Positions 16,401 through 24,802 of a stretch of DNA of 64,000 nt are shown here, one piece after another. The notes beneath the pieces were generated by a model. That model worked only from the letters and a program-made list of their open reading frames with translations, ran no database searches and was not told the origin of the DNA. The position numbers and the translations under genes are program-made. This DNA is from Deltaproteobacteria bacterium (GTDB lineage: Bacteria > Myxococcota_A > UBA796 > GCA-2862545). The stretch covers positions 27,188-91,187 of the forward strand of contig REDI01000038.1 in the NCBI GenBank assembly GCA_007693595.1, in the 5' to 3' direction. Positions within the stretch are counted from its first letter, which is position 1. Each line of letters starts with the position of its first letter.

Positions 16401-18172
16401 CCGATCCCGATCCCAAGACCTCCTACGAAGAGCGACTCCGCCTCTTCAAGCTCGGCGGACGCGAAGCGGGCTGGGATCGCTACGACCCATCGAGGATCAG
16501 TAAGGGAGGGGGAGTCTTCGAGCGCTCCGCAAAGACCATCCCCCTCTCTCCCGAGGTGCGGGAGCTCCTGGGACTGGATCGCGAAGAGGCGCCCCCAAGC
16601 CAGGTCATCCAACACCTGCTCACGCTCCAGGTGGACTTGCTCTGGAACGGAGGGATCGGAACCTACGTCAAGGCGAGCCACGAGTCTCACGCCGACGCCG
16701 ACGATCGGAGCAACGACGACGTGCGGGTCGACGGCGCACAGCTCCGGTGCGGGATCGTCGGGGAAGGAGGAAACCTGGGGTTCACCCAACAAGGGCGGAT
16801 CGAGGCGGGCCGACACGGCGTTCGACTGAACACCGACGCGATCGACAACTCGGCGGGCGTCGACATGTCCGACCACGAGGTCAACCTGAAGATCCTGCTC
16901 GCCTCCATCGTCGAGAAGGGCGGGCTCACGCAAGAGCAGCGAAACGAGCTACTCAGCTCCTTGACGGACGAGGTAGCGCAGCTCGTCCTCGAGAACAACA
17001 ACGCGCACGGGCGCCAGATCTCGCGGGACCAGATCCGCTCCCGCATGGATCCCTACCAGTTCGAGCACGCCATCGGCTTCGTGGAGCGTACCTTCAACGT
17101 GCGCCGGGACCAGCTCGACTTGCCGACGACGAGCGACCTCGCCCACCGCGTGGAGCACGGCGAAGGGCTGACCCGCCCCGAGCTGGCGACCCTCGGGGCC
17201 TACGTCAAGATGTACGTCTATCGCGAGCTGATGGCCGGCGATCCCAAGTCGATCCCTGGCTACCACGAGATGCTCAACGCCTATTTCCCAAAGGAAGTTC
17301 AGGAGCGATACCCCGAGGCCATCACCGCTCACATGCTCGCGGACGAGATCGCGATGACGGTCGCGACCACGCGACTGGTCGCCGATGGGGGCTGTGCTCT
17401 GGTCCCCATCCTGATCGAGACCACCGGGGCGACCGTGCCCCAGATCACCACCGCCTTCTTCAAGGCGCAACGGATCGCCCGTATGGCCGAGGTCCGCTCC
17501 ACCTTGGAGCAGCTCCGCACCAGTGTCTCGCTCACCACCCTCTCCGATGGCTTCGTCCGCATCATCGAAGGGGCTCGTATGGTGGCGCTCTACTGGCTCT
17601 CGGCCCGCGGACGCGTGCCCACCGATGAAGAGGTCGAGCGCATGGTGCCGGCGGTGGACCAGTACTCCGCCCTGCAGGCGGCCGATTTCGCTCGCGAGAA
17701 TCAAGCGCGTACCGTCGCGCTGCGCGAAGAAGACATCCCCGAGCGGGTCGCCGACCTGATCGTCAAGGCGCAGTACCTGAACTTCGCGATCATGTCGTGG
17801 GCGTACTCCGAGCGCACTGGGCATCCGCTCGATCGAAGCATCATCTCGCTCCAGGCCATCGGTCTGAGCAGCGGTCTGCTCCCGATCGTCGAGCAGCTCG
17901 CGGTCCGGCCGGCCGAGGGCAACTGGGAGCCGATCGCCCTGCGGATCCTCTTCATCCGATACCTTCAGCTCCTCCGGACCTTGCTCGATCAGGTCAAGCT
18001 CGATCTTCCGGTCCAATCGGTCGACCAGCTCCTACCTGTCCTCGACGACGGCGCCGCACGCGCCGTCCGAACGCAGATCGATGACATCCTCGTCGACGAC
18101 GAGCCCCCCTCCCCGGCCACGCTCCTGGTCCTTGAGGAGCGCGTGGCAGCGGTCTTGGCCCGGCTCCCATGA
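13469..18172 (+). CDS. gdhB: NAD-specific glutamate dehydrogenase, large (180-kDa) class
   Basis: Oxidatively deaminates glutamate to 2-oxoglutarate and ammonia with NAD; cytoplasmic, mainly catabolic. The length of 1567 residues fits the 180-kDa class. The N-terminal 700 residues are the regulatory/helical part. The catalytic core carries the class blocks FGPVARGGLRWSDRDDFRTE, QKKNVVIVPEGSKGGFYL, VVGIGDLGGDVFGNGL and GEGGNLGFTQQGRIE, and NTDAIDNSAGVDMSDHEVN. The start is ATG, five bases after AGGAG. It leads a four-gene set with ATGA overlaps (thioesterase, Maf, YggS). The inverted repeat 40 bases upstream is a candidate control site. The symbol follows common use for this class. Confidence 0.95.
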   Translation: MTPAASSSQALRDRIRAALNRWKGSVPEDQRPLFDAFIDQAVAKIRGPYLAQHHPTQVLRHLEAAFRFSLHRQPGEIKVDVRAGESKGVFALSTMPDQPFIVDSIRLYFRRHEADYWGGFNLVLPVVRDETGRMIAIDDAQGEAESIVLLEADTGDMPLDLAESIDQLTENLILARAMVRDFRSMTRMVERAVEKFEVAADRDPERAAPWRESAAFLQWLLHENFVFMGIESLAGGEPETKLGIQDEDSRYYSDSSGDWPEPHSTATVNVRKGLSESPVHRAGRIDEILVQLPGQWDDQVLLIRGMFTYRAVTQPSRNVPILRKILADILAESDAKPGSYRYKGIANVFDSLPTEFLFTATETAIERMVDLVFEAEQQQEAGATFLQLSAHSAFCLVAMPKSQFSDALRRSLQREIVGTVEATYSDHGVFVGRYETVLVHFYLTGVSNLSESLLQDLSDRVRNLATPWISRLWQSLAERFDDATADRLTERYGNAFPGEWTRVTTAQRTIHDILILESLADRRWPSADLWAEGEQVMLRLYEPVDIYLTDILPVLNNFGLIVKDSYPSKLDLPDQALRLDTFRLAELPGVDAKTLLRRKRLLIEALEAVFAELVETDQLDALVTRAGLSWRQVDMLRGYVRYLRQLQVKVAPTRVREILLGRPALVRQLVDLFQVRFDPDFQGSRAEAVIECWEGIDHDLRRIHAHDEDLIFSSLAGLIKDTLRTNFYRQDRVSHYISYKFDVQTSRSHPSASHRYEIYVHNKDVEGVHIRFGPVARGGLRWSDRDDFRTEVLGLASTQQKKNVVIVPEGSKGGFYLRNPSVDRSLRREEADHHYQTFIRGLLDLTDNARQGTPTRPPRVVCHDDPDPYLVVAADKGTAHLSDTANSLSLSYDFWLGDAFASGGSNGYDHKKVGITARGAWVLVRRHFAEMGKDPYKEPFTVVGIGDLGGDVFGNGLVETPQAKLVAAFNHLHIFLDPDPDPKTSYEERLRLFKLGGREAGWDRYDPSRISKGGGVFERSAKTIPLSPEVRELLGLDREEAPPSQVIQHLLTLQVDLLWNGGIGTYVKASHESHADADDRSNDDVRVDGAQLRCGIVGEGGNLGFTQQGRIEAGRHGVRLNTDAIDNSAGVDMSDHEVNLKILLASIVEKGGLTQEQRNELLSSLTDEVAQLVLENNNAHGRQISRDQIRSRMDPYQFEHAIGFVERTFNVRRDQLDLPTTSDLAHRVEHGEGLTRPELATLGAYVKMYVYRELMAGDPKSIPGYHEMLNAYFPKEVQERYPEAITAHMLADEIAMTVATTRLVADGGCALVPILIETTGATVPQITTAFFKAQRIARMAEVRSTLEQLRTSVSLTTLSDGFVRIIEGARMVALYWLSARGRVPTDEEVERMVPAVDQYSALQAADFARENQARTVALREEDIPERVADLIVKAQYLNFAIMSWAYSERTGHPLDRSIISLQAIGLSSGLLPIVEQLAVRPAEGNWEPIALRILFIRYLQLLRTLLDQVKLDLPVQSVDQLLPVLDDGAARAVRTQIDDILVDDEPPSPATLLVLEERVAAVLARLP

Positions 18173-18666
18173 GCTCCCGCGTCGTCCAGCCCGCGCAGAC
18201 CCGCTGCGAGATGACCTGGATCGTGCTTCCCCAGCACGCCAACGCGCTGGGCACCGCCTTCGGGGGCGCCGTGATGTCCTGGATCGACATCTGTGCCGCC
18301 GTCAGCGCCCAGCGGTTCACCCGGACCACGGTCGTCACGGCTTCGATGGACGAGCTCTCCTTTCGGGGCCCGATCCCGCAGGGGCATGTCGCCGTCCTTC
18401 AAGCGATGGTGAACTGGGCAGGCCGCACCTCGATGGAGGTCGGCGTTCGCGTCGAACACGAAGATCCCTCAACGGGGATCCGAGCCCACACCTCCACGGC
18501 CTACCTCACGTTCGTCGCCCTCGACCAAGACGGCGTGAAGGTCAAGGTGCCAACCCTGCGTCCGAAGACCCCCGAGGAGGTCCGACGCTGGGGTGAAGCG
18601 GAGCGCCGCCGAGAGCGACGTCTCGCGGCGAGGGCCCAGGAGCATGCCCTGAAGGCCAAGGCATGA
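18169..18666 (+). CDS. Acyl-CoA thioesterase (hotdog fold)
   Basis: Hydrolyses acyl-CoA to free acid and CoA. The 165-residue protein has the single hotdog domain of the YciA/BFIT group: the helix motif ANALGTAFGGAVMSWIDICA with Asp in place, then VVTASMDELSF and GRTSMEVGVRVEHED. Residues 135-165 are a basic, charged helical tail absent from the shortest members. It overlaps the dehydrogenase stop and the maf start by four bases each (ATGA). Chain-length preference cannot be read from sequence. Confidence 0.9.
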   Translation: MSSRVVQPAQTRCEMTWIVLPQHANALGTAFGGAVMSWIDICAAVSAQRFTRTTVVTASMDELSFRGPIPQGHVAVLQAMVNWAGRTSMEVGVRVEHEDPSTGIRAHTSTAYLTFVALDQDGVKVKVPTLRPKTPEEVRRWGEAERRRERRLAARAQEHALKAKA

Positions 18667-19229
18667 TGAAGCTGGTGCTCGCGAGCGGCTCGCCTCGGCG
18701 CAAGCAGCTCTTGGAGTGGGTCGGTCTCCACGCTGAGGTCCGCACCTCGGGTATCGACGAGACGCGGCACCCACGGGAGGCCCCCATCGCCTACGCCCGG
18801 CGGCTGGCCTTGCACAAGGCGCGGGCGGTGGCACAGGGCGAGGGCGAGACGATCCTCGCCGCCGACACGGTGGTGCATCTCGACGATCGCATCTTCGGCA
18901 AGCCCGCCGATCGGCGCCAAGCGCGAGACCACCTGCTCACCCTGTCTGGGCGGACCCACCAGGTGACGACCGCGGTCGCCGTCCTACCTCACCGTGAACC
19001 TCCGCGACTCGGCCACTTGAGCACGATGGTTCGCTTTCGGGAGCTCACACCTCAAGAGATCGAGGCCTACCTCGCTACAGGAGACGCGCAGGACAAGGCC
19101 GGCGCCTATGGGATCCAAGGCCGAGCCGGCGCCTTCGTCGCCGAACTCCACGGTTGCTGGACAAACGTGATGGGGCTGCCCCTCGAGCTCTGCCTCGCGC
19201 TCCTCGAACTCCCCCCGAGAGACCGATGA
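18663..19229 (+). CDS. maf: Maf family nucleotide pyrophosphatase
   Basis: Hydrolyses non-canonical or pyrimidine nucleoside triphosphates to monophosphates, and has been linked to septum control. The 188-residue protein begins with KLVLASGSPRRKQLLEWVG, has the catalytic-site block LAADTVVHLDD and GKPADRRQARDHLLTLSGR, and ends with DKAGAYGIQGRAGAF. These residues fit the dTTP/UTP-type (YhdE) branch, though I would not insist on the substrate. It starts at the ATG overlapping the preceding stop; an adjacent ATG at 18666 is an equal alternative. Its own stop overlaps the yggS start. Confidence 0.93.
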   Translation: MMKLVLASGSPRRKQLLEWVGLHAEVRTSGIDETRHPREAPIAYARRLALHKARAVAQGEGETILAADTVVHLDDRIFGKPADRRQARDHLLTLSGRTHQVTTAVAVLPHREPPRLGHLSTMVRFRELTPQEIEAYLATGDAQDKAGAYGIQGRAGAFVAELHGCWTNVMGLPLELCLALLELPPRDR

Positions 19230-19909
19230 CCTCCCTCCCCGATCGACTCGCCCTCGTCCAAGAGACCATCCACAAAGCCTGTGCCACCGCTCGTCGAGAT
19301 CCAGAGACCGTAGGGCTCATCGCGGTGAGCAAGCGGCACCCCCCGAGCGCCATCCTCCGCGCTCACGCGTCGGGTCACCTCGACTTCGGCGAAAACTATG
19401 CCCAGGAGCTTCGCGATAAGAGCCAGGACCTCCGCCGGACGACGCCACCGATCCGCTGGCACTTCATCGGTCAGATCCAGAGCAATAAGGCTAAGTATAT
19501 CGCTCCTACGGCCTACCGGATCCACGCCCTCGAAGAGGTGCGGCACGCTCAAGCCCTCGCCCGTCGAGCCTCCGCCGAGCTCATCGGGCTGGTCGCCGTG
19601 AACGTCGCGCGAGAGCAGAGCAAGGGCGGCGTCCGAGTCGAGGAGGCCCTAGAGCGGTGCGCCGCGCTCGACGCGATCGATGGCATCACGATCCGCGGGC
19701 TGATGACCCTGCCTCCCCCCCAGGACGACCCCGAGCGGAGCGCACCGCACTTCGAGAAGCTCGCCCTCCTCGCAGAGGAAGGGCGCGCCCAGGGGCTCGA
19801 GCTCACCGAGCTGTCGATGGGCATGAGTCAGGACTACCACGTCGCCATCCGCTACGGCGCCACCTGGATCCGGGTCGGAACGGCGATCTTCGGGCCACGA
19901 CCGAGCTGA
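19226..19909 (+). CDS. yggS: YggS family pyridoxal-phosphate homeostasis protein
   Basis: A 227-residue PLP-binding TIM-barrel protein that buffers pyridoxal phosphate in the cytoplasm. The PLP lysine lies in VGLIAVSKRHPPS. Other family blocks are DFGENYAQEL, WHFIGQIQSNKAKYI, IHALEEV, RGLMTLPPP and LSMGMSQDYHVAIRYGATWI, with RVGTAIFG at the end. The ATG overlaps the maf stop. It is last in the operon; the next gene is convergent, ending four bases away. A PLP protein beside glutamate dehydrogenase fits amino-acid metabolism. Confidence 0.94.
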   Translation: MTSLPDRLALVQETIHKACATARRDPETVGLIAVSKRHPPSAILRAHASGHLDFGENYAQELRDKSQDLRRTTPPIRWHFIGQIQSNKAKYIAPTAYRIHALEEVRHAQALARRASAELIGLVAVNVAREQSKGGVRVEEALERCAALDAIDGITIRGLMTLPPPQDDPERSAPHFEKLALLAEEGRAQGLELTELSMGMSQDYHVAIRYGATWIRVGTAIFGPRPS

Positions 19910-19913
19910 GGGC

Positions 19914-21575
19914 TCAGAACTCGACGTTGCGAACCGCTCCTGCGGTGAGGTCGACGCGCTGTTCCTTCCGCTTGCCCTTGTCGACGATGTGGATCGTGTA
20001 TGCGCCGGGAGGACGCTCGACATCGACAGGCGCCATGCCCACGGGGACGCCGTTGACGTACACCAACGTCGCCCGCGTCGCCCGGACCTTGAGCGTACCC
20101 GGCGTGTCGGCCGCGGGCGCCGCGCGCCGGACGGGCTGACGCACGGGTGCTGGCTTCGAAGCGGCCGCAGCAGGCTCTGGGGTCGCCTCGCCCTCGGGCT
20201 CGTCGGCCCCTTCTTCGGGGAGCGCTTCGGCCTCGTCCGACTCATCCGCCTCGTCGACGTCAGGGACCTCCTCGGTCAGGCCGGGGCGCACAACCTGGGG
20301 AACGGCCGGCGAGACCGTCGCGGGTTCCTGGGAGGTCGGAGGGGCAGAGGATGGGATGGCCAGGAATAGGATCAGGCCCGCGAGCACGAAGACCGCGAGG
20401 AGCACCGCCGCGCCGGTCACCGCCAAGAACAGTGGGTCCTGCCAGAACGGGCCCGAGCTGTCCGCCTTGGGGCCCGATGGGGACGGCCCCGGCGCGGAGG
20501 CCGGCGCGGAGGAGGGAGAGGTCGGCGAACGCACCTCTGGTGGGGCTGCGCCGCCGGGGGGCGTAGGCACAAAGTCGGGCTTCGCGCTCTTGGCGTCGGG
20601 ACCGACCTCGCGATCGGAGGTGCGGCGGGTCGGCGCTGGCGTGAAGCGATCGAGAATACCGGGGATAGGAGGGGGCTCGGGCACGTTCATGGGCGCTCGG
20701 TAGAGGCTTGAGAAGTCCTCCATCGTCGCGGCCTGGGCCTCTTCGGTGGGAAGGTCACCCTCTTCATCTCGGAACCAGTCGTCTTCGAGCCCTCCTTCAT
20801 CGAGTCCTTGCACCGCGGACTCTTCGGCGGGCGCCCCCCTTGGACCCGAAGCGCGCTCCCGGGCAGGCTCAGGCGTACCGGAGACCATGGCCTCGCTCCC
20901 ATCAAAGCCCGGCGGCAAGGAGTCTGGAGTGGGGCGCAGTGGCGCTGCCGGCTCGTCCAGAGGTTCAGGCGGCGTGTCGTCGAACTGCACGAAGCTCTGA
21001 GGCGGCCCGCTCGGCGCAGACACGTCGGGCGACCCACCGCTCGGCGAAGGATCCGACAGAGAGTCCGACTCCGAGAGCTGCTCCCAGCTCTCTTGGGGAC
21101 GGGCCGGCTCGGAGCTGGAGTCTCTCGCGGTACTCGGGAAGGCGGAGCGGGCTGCGGTGGGATCGGAGCTGAGCAAGCCCCCGCGGCGCCTGGAGCGCCC
21201 TCCAAGGCCCAAGCCGCGCTGGGAGGACGAGGCGAAGGACGAGGGCGGGGGGGCCTCGGTGGGCGGGGGGGCGGGGGTGGGCGGGGACGGCTCGGCAGCC
21301 TCGGGCGGGTCGTCGGCTCCCTGATCGGCGGCCTCCGTGTCCGCAAGCTGATCGTCCGCTCCCCGATCGTCGGCTGCCGCAGCGGGCTCCGACTCGCTCC
21401 CGTCCGAGCTGGGCTCTGGCGCGTCATCGTCGTCGACAGCTGTCGCTTCGGTCGAGGCCTCGGCCGGTGGATCCTTGTCTGCCGAGGATGTGAGCGAGGA
21501 GGGTGACGAGGGAGGCAGGGGCAAACCTGTCGGCCCCTTCGAGCCTCCGAGCAGACCTTTACGACGACGTGCCAT
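19914..21575 (-). CDS. Membrane protein with acidic/Pro-rich N-terminus and C-terminal PEGA domain
   Basis: A 553-residue protein. Residues 1-20 are basic (MARRRKGLLGGSKGPTGLPL); residues 20-375 are low-complexity Asp/Glu/Ser/Pro, presumably disordered and cytoplasmic. One membrane helix follows near residue 385 (VTGAAVLLAVFVLAGLILFL), then an Ala/Pro/Glu linker. The end is a PEGA domain (TLVYVNGVPVGMAPVDVERP, GAYTIHIVDKGK). PEGA domains lie outside the membrane and probably bind the cell surface. The layout recalls the C-terminal half of Ser/Thr kinases, but there is no kinase domain. It is last of three tightly packed genes, seven bases after the preceding one. Confidence 0.75.
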   Translation of the reverse strand: MARRRKGLLGGSKGPTGLPLPPSSPSSLTSSADKDPPAEASTEATAVDDDDAPEPSSDGSESEPAAAADDRGADDQLADTEAADQGADDPPEAAEPSPPTPAPPPTEAPPPSSFASSSQRGLGLGGRSRRRGGLLSSDPTAARSAFPSTARDSSSEPARPQESWEQLSESDSLSDPSPSGGSPDVSAPSGPPQSFVQFDDTPPEPLDEPAAPLRPTPDSLPPGFDGSEAMVSGTPEPARERASGPRGAPAEESAVQGLDEGGLEDDWFRDEEGDLPTEEAQAATMEDFSSLYRAPMNVPEPPPIPGILDRFTPAPTRRTSDREVGPDAKSAKPDFVPTPPGGAAPPEVRSPTSPSSAPASAPGPSPSGPKADSSGPFWQDPLFLAVTGAAVLLAVFVLAGLILFLAIPSSAPPTSQEPATVSPAVPQVVRPGLTEEVPDVDEADESDEAEALPEEGADEPEGEATPEPAAAASKPAPVRQPVRRAAPAADTPGTLKVRATRATLVYVNGVPVGMAPVDVERPPGAYTIHIVDKGKRKEQRVDLTAGAVRNVEF

Positions 21576-21581
21576 GGTGCT

Positions 21582-22067
21582 CTAGCCCTCCCAGAGTCCC
21601 GCGAGTTCAGGTGGGGCTTGTCCGCGAGAGACCAGCGCGCGCGCCCCATCGGCCCAGTCCGGGTGAATCGACACCAACGCCCCAGAGGGCGCCCGAGTGA
21701 GGACCAGGCCTCCGAGCTGAATCAGGACCGAGACCGCGTAGGCCGCGACTTCGTAGTCTTCGGCGGGTAGGCCTCGGTACAGATTCTCGCGACGGGTCGT
21801 CCGGTCGCCGATGAGCTCACGCTGTAGCATGGCCTCGATCATGCCACGCACGATGGCCCTCCGCCGGTTGTCGTCGTCGGGAAGCTCGATGGAGCCCCAC
21901 CACGTCTCGATCCCGCCGAACACTCGAAGTTGGGCGATCCGGTCGCGTGGAACCGAGGGTTCCACAGAATGACCCGCCATCACGAGCAAGCGAACGACCT
22001 CGAAGGGATGCTCACCGAGCTCGAGGGCCGCGCCATGAAGGTCTAGGGGTTTGAGGGCATCAAGCAT
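21582..22067 (-). CDS. Hypothetical protein
   Basis: A 161-residue protein, not recognised. It is soluble with no signal; segments such as LKPLDLHGAALELGEHPFEV and VVRLLVMAGH look like a winged-helix or adaptor fold. The C-terminal part (AYAVSVLIQLGGLVLTRAP) is hydrophobic but too broken for a sure membrane helix. I chose the ATG at 22067, which overlaps the preceding stop by eight bases and follows AGAGGTGG. It lies between a coiled-coil protein gene and a membrane PEGA protein gene. The three probably act together, but no known complex has this make-up. Confidence 0.65.
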   Translation of the reverse strand: MLDALKPLDLHGAALELGEHPFEVVRLLVMAGHSVEPSVPRDRIAQLRVFGGIETWWGSIELPDDDNRRRAIVRGMIEAMLQRELIGDRTTRRENLYRGLPAEDYEVAAYAVSVLIQLGGLVLTRAPSGALVSIHPDWADGARALVSRGQAPPELAGLWEG

Positions 22068-22968
22068 CGTCCACCTCTTCGTCATCGGCGGGGAGTAGAA
22101 GGTCAACCGGCACCTTGGCGAGACGGAGCTCTACCCGAGCCGCAGCGATGTCGACAGCCGATTCGAAGGTCTGCTCCATGGCCGCCTGCAGACGCTCTGG
22201 GAAACCCGACATGTCGAGGGGGATCTCAAGCTCCATCGCGAGCAGCCCTTCATGGCCACCATAGACCGCCTCGGCCGCCTCGGCCGCGGTGCCGCGGAGC
22301 GCCGTGTACAGCCCCTCGACGATCTTTGCAGCGATGCGCGTATCGAGTCCCGCTGGACGCCCCGCCCACTGGCTGTAGACGTCAGCGGAGACGGGTGTGA
22401 TGATCATGACCAGCCCCTCATCGCTCGAGAAGACGACATCGAGCGGGATCGACTCGGCGTCGAGCTCCGGGGTGACGTCGAGCTCCTCGAGATGCGCCCG
22501 AAGCTGATCGCGCACCTTATTGTGCACCTCTTCGATGGCCTTGCGATAGGAGGGCGGAAGCTGAGCCAGCGCCGCGTCGCCGCCGTCGCGGAACTGCTGG
22601 TACTCCGCCACGAGCGGTGCGATCTCGGGTGACTGCAGCGCCTTGTTCTTCTGGGCTTCGACCGCCGCGACCGCCTCGGCCCACATCGCCGCGCGCTCCG
22701 CGAGGCGGCCCGAGTGTTCACGAAGGACCTGAAAGATGAGCTCAGCGCCACCTTCGAACTCCGGGTCCTGTTCCTGCTCGATCTGCGCCCTGGACTCCTG
22801 GAGCGTCTGGATCTGTGCCTGAAGGTTCTGGATGCTCTCTTGTAGCCGCTCGATCTCTTCGTCGACCTCGGCCAGGCGCGCGCTGTGACGCTCCTGAGCC
22901 GCGACACGTTGCTCCTCGACGGCCCGGAGGGCGTCGGCGATGGAGCCCGGCTGCTCATGTGTACTCAT
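22060..22968 (-). CDS. Coiled-coil protein of unknown function
   Basis: A 302-residue cytoplasmic protein. Residues 20-70 are a strong coiled coil with heptad Leu/Ile/Gln (EEIERLQESIQNLQAQIQTL). A helical region follows (FQVLREHSGRLAERAAMWAE). The C-terminal 150 residues form a mixed alpha/beta domain (IPLDVVFSSDEGLVMIITPV, IAAKIVEGLYTALRG), and the end is acidic (ADDEEVDDA). No homologue comes to mind. The ATG at 22968 follows GGAGA by four bases; the frame is open far upstream but those codons lack a site. It is first of three overlapping genes. Confidence 0.65.
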   Translation of the reverse strand: MSTHEQPGSIADALRAVEEQRVAAQERHSARLAEVDEEIERLQESIQNLQAQIQTLQESRAQIEQEQDPEFEGGAELIFQVLREHSGRLAERAAMWAEAVAAVEAQKNKALQSPEIAPLVAEYQQFRDGGDAALAQLPPSYRKAIEEVHNKVRDQLRAHLEELDVTPELDAESIPLDVVFSSDEGLVMIITPVSADVYSQWAGRPAGLDTRIAAKIVEGLYTALRGTAAEAAEAVYGGHEGLLAMELEIPLDMSGFPERLQAAMEQTFESAVDIAAARVELRLAKVPVDLLLPADDEEVDDA

Positions 22969-23280
22969 GCTGTCTCCGGGGTGGGCCACAACCCTACCAC
23001 CAGTGAACCCACCCGTGGGGTGGCCCCCGAGATCCGTGCGACGGCCGTGGGCTGCGCCCGCCGCTCGCAGACGGCGCGAGCCGACTCCTCGGCCAGCGCG
23101 CGCACCCGCGCGCTTCGAGCTCCAGCGCTCCTGGCACATCAAGCCGCGTCGCGCGACGACTCCCTCCCCGTCGGAGTCAGGGTTCGACGATCGCAGCTGG
23201 CAGAGATCGAGACGACGTCCTACGATCTCGCTCGACGGGCACGACGGCCCCCACCCCTCCCCGCAACGGCCAAGCTCCCG
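22969..23280. other. Gap of about 310 bases between divergent genes
   Basis: Lies between the coiled-coil operon (minus) and the exported-protein gene (plus), so both promoters should be here. It is as GC-rich as the genes, and frames stay open by composition only. I found no convincing -35/-10 pair, repeat, tRNA or small gene. Confidence 0.4.
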
Positions 23281-23964
23281 ATGAACGCTCCCTCCCTCCC
23301 CAACGGCCTGGCGCTCCTCGCGGCGATCGCGACATGCGGCGCAGCGCTGGCGAGCCCACCCCCCTTCGAGGTGAGCGAGTCCTGGGAAGTGGTCGAACGG
23401 AGCGAAGACGTCGTTGTCTTTCGCTATCGTGACAGCGCTCACGGGGTTCGCATCAACCTGCGACCAGGCCCCAGAGGCCGCGTACCCGGTGTCGCCCCCA
23501 TCCTGCACGGCAAGACCTGGGAGGTTCACGAAGGCGAGCGCCTCTTTCCCCTCTTCGCGATGCCCTACGCAGACCGAGAGCCCCGAGGCGTCGAGATCCG
23601 ATCCCAGGGGCCGGACCTCTTCATCGAGCTTCGCGGCCCGCCCCTCGGCGAGTTGGTCGACCACCCCGAGGCGCCCGACGACCCGGTGCTCTCCCGGCTT
23701 CGGATCCGGCCTCGCCCAGGTTCCTGGAAGATTATCGCGCAAGGCCTCCACCTATGGTCCTTCCCCGCCCAGGACCTGAGCCTCCATCAGCTCGGCGACG
23801 CCCGCACGCTGAGCTGCGCTTGGGGGGTGGTGCACCTGCAGGGTCGCGCGTCAGGATCGCGGAGCCTGTGGACCCCCGACCGGCTGTGGATCGACACCAC
23901 CCCTTCTGCCGCCGCCTTCGATCCCTACCCGACCCTCGAGCTCACCGTCCCGCTCAGCCCTTGA
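23281..23964 (+). CDS. Exported hypothetical protein
   Basis: A 227-residue protein with a Sec signal (LALLAAIATCGAALA) cut before SPPPFEVS. The rest is predicted beta-rich (SWEVVERSEDVVVFRYRD, RGVEIRSQGPDLFIELRG), with a single Cys in the mature part. No family is recognised. It is probably periplasmic or outer-membrane associated. The frame is open well upstream, but the ATG at 23281 gives the signal peptide; the ribosome binding site is weak. Its last 11 bases overlap the convergent malG-like gene. Confidence 0.65.
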   Translation: MNAPSLPNGLALLAAIATCGAALASPPPFEVSESWEVVERSEDVVVFRYRDSAHGVRINLRPGPRGRVPGVAPILHGKTWEVHEGERLFPLFAMPYADREPRGVEIRSQGPDLFIELRGPPLGELVDHPEAPDDPVLSRLRIRPRPGSWKIIAQGLHLWSFPAQDLSLHQLGDARTLSCAWGVVHLQGRASGSRSLWTPDRLWIDTTPSAAAFDPYPTLELTVPLSP

Positions 23965-24802
23965 CCGCCCCCGAGGTCAGTCCCTCGACAAAGTAGCGTT
24001 GGAGCGCAAAGAAGAGGGCAACCACCGGGATCGAAACCAGGATGGCGCCCGCCGCGAAGTGCCCCCAAGACGCCCCATAGTCATCGACGTAGCTCTGGAG
24101 CACCACCGGGAGCGTGTAGGCGCGGGGGTCGCCGAGAAGGGTCGCGGCGAGGATATACTCATTCCACGCCGTCATGAACGAGAACAGCCCGGTCACCGCC
24201 AAGGCAGGTCTCGCGAGCGGCAAGATCACCTTGGTGAAGGTGGTCCACCGCGACGCCCCATCGAGCAGCGCTGCTTCTTCGAGGGCGACCGGGATGGTGT
24301 CGAAGTAGCCCTTGAGGGTCCACACACTGAAGGGCACCGCCGTCGTCGCATACACGAGCGCGAGACCGAGGAGGCTATCGAGAAGACCAAGGGTATCGAG
24401 CAGGATGTACAGCGGGATCGCCATCACGACCCCCGGGAACATCTGGGTGACAAGAAAGGCGCTCATACCGGCATCTCGGCCCGGAAAGGCCCAGCGCGAG
24501 AGCGCATATCCAGCGCTGGTCGCGAGGACGAGCCCCACCCCAGCGGTGGCCGTGGCGACCACCAGGCTGTTGAAGAGCTGTGCCCCGAAGAGCCAGTATC
24601 CTCCGTCGAAGGTCCAGATGACATCGACGAAGTTCTGAAGGGTGAGCCGACCCGACAGCAGGGTGGGATCGCTCGAGAACTGCTGCGAGGGAGACAGGGC
24701 CATGCGCACCACCCACAGCACGGGATACAGGGCTAGGAGCGTGATCACCACCAAGGCGAGGTGAGTCAACACCACCCGAAGCGTCGAGGGGGAGCGCGCC
24801 AT
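23954..24802 (-). CDS. Sugar ABC transporter permease, MalG type
   Basis: An inner-membrane permease of 282 residues with six hydrophobic segments (e.g. LALVVITLLALYPVLWVV, GLFSFMTAWNEYILAATLLG). The cytoplasmic EAA loop is clear (EEAALLDGASRWTTFTKVIL, then PLARPAL) and contacts the ATPase subunit. The sequence is closest in pattern to MalG, suggesting maltose or another oligosaccharide as substrate. The ATG overlaps the preceding stop by one base (TGATG). It is the last gene of the transporter operon. The substrate is inference. Confidence 0.9.
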   Translation of the reverse strand: MARSPSTLRVVLTHLALVVITLLALYPVLWVVRMALSPSQQFSSDPTLLSGRLTLQNFVDVIWTFDGGYWLFGAQLFNSLVVATATAGVGLVLATSAGYALSRWAFPGRDAGMSAFLVTQMFPGVVMAIPLYILLDTLGLLDSLLGLALVYATTAVPFSVWTLKGYFDTIPVALEEAALLDGASRWTTFTKVILPLARPALAVTGLFSFMTAWNEYILAATLLGDPRAYTLPVVLQSYVDDYGASWGHFAAGAILVSIPVVALFFALQRYFVEGLTSGAVKG

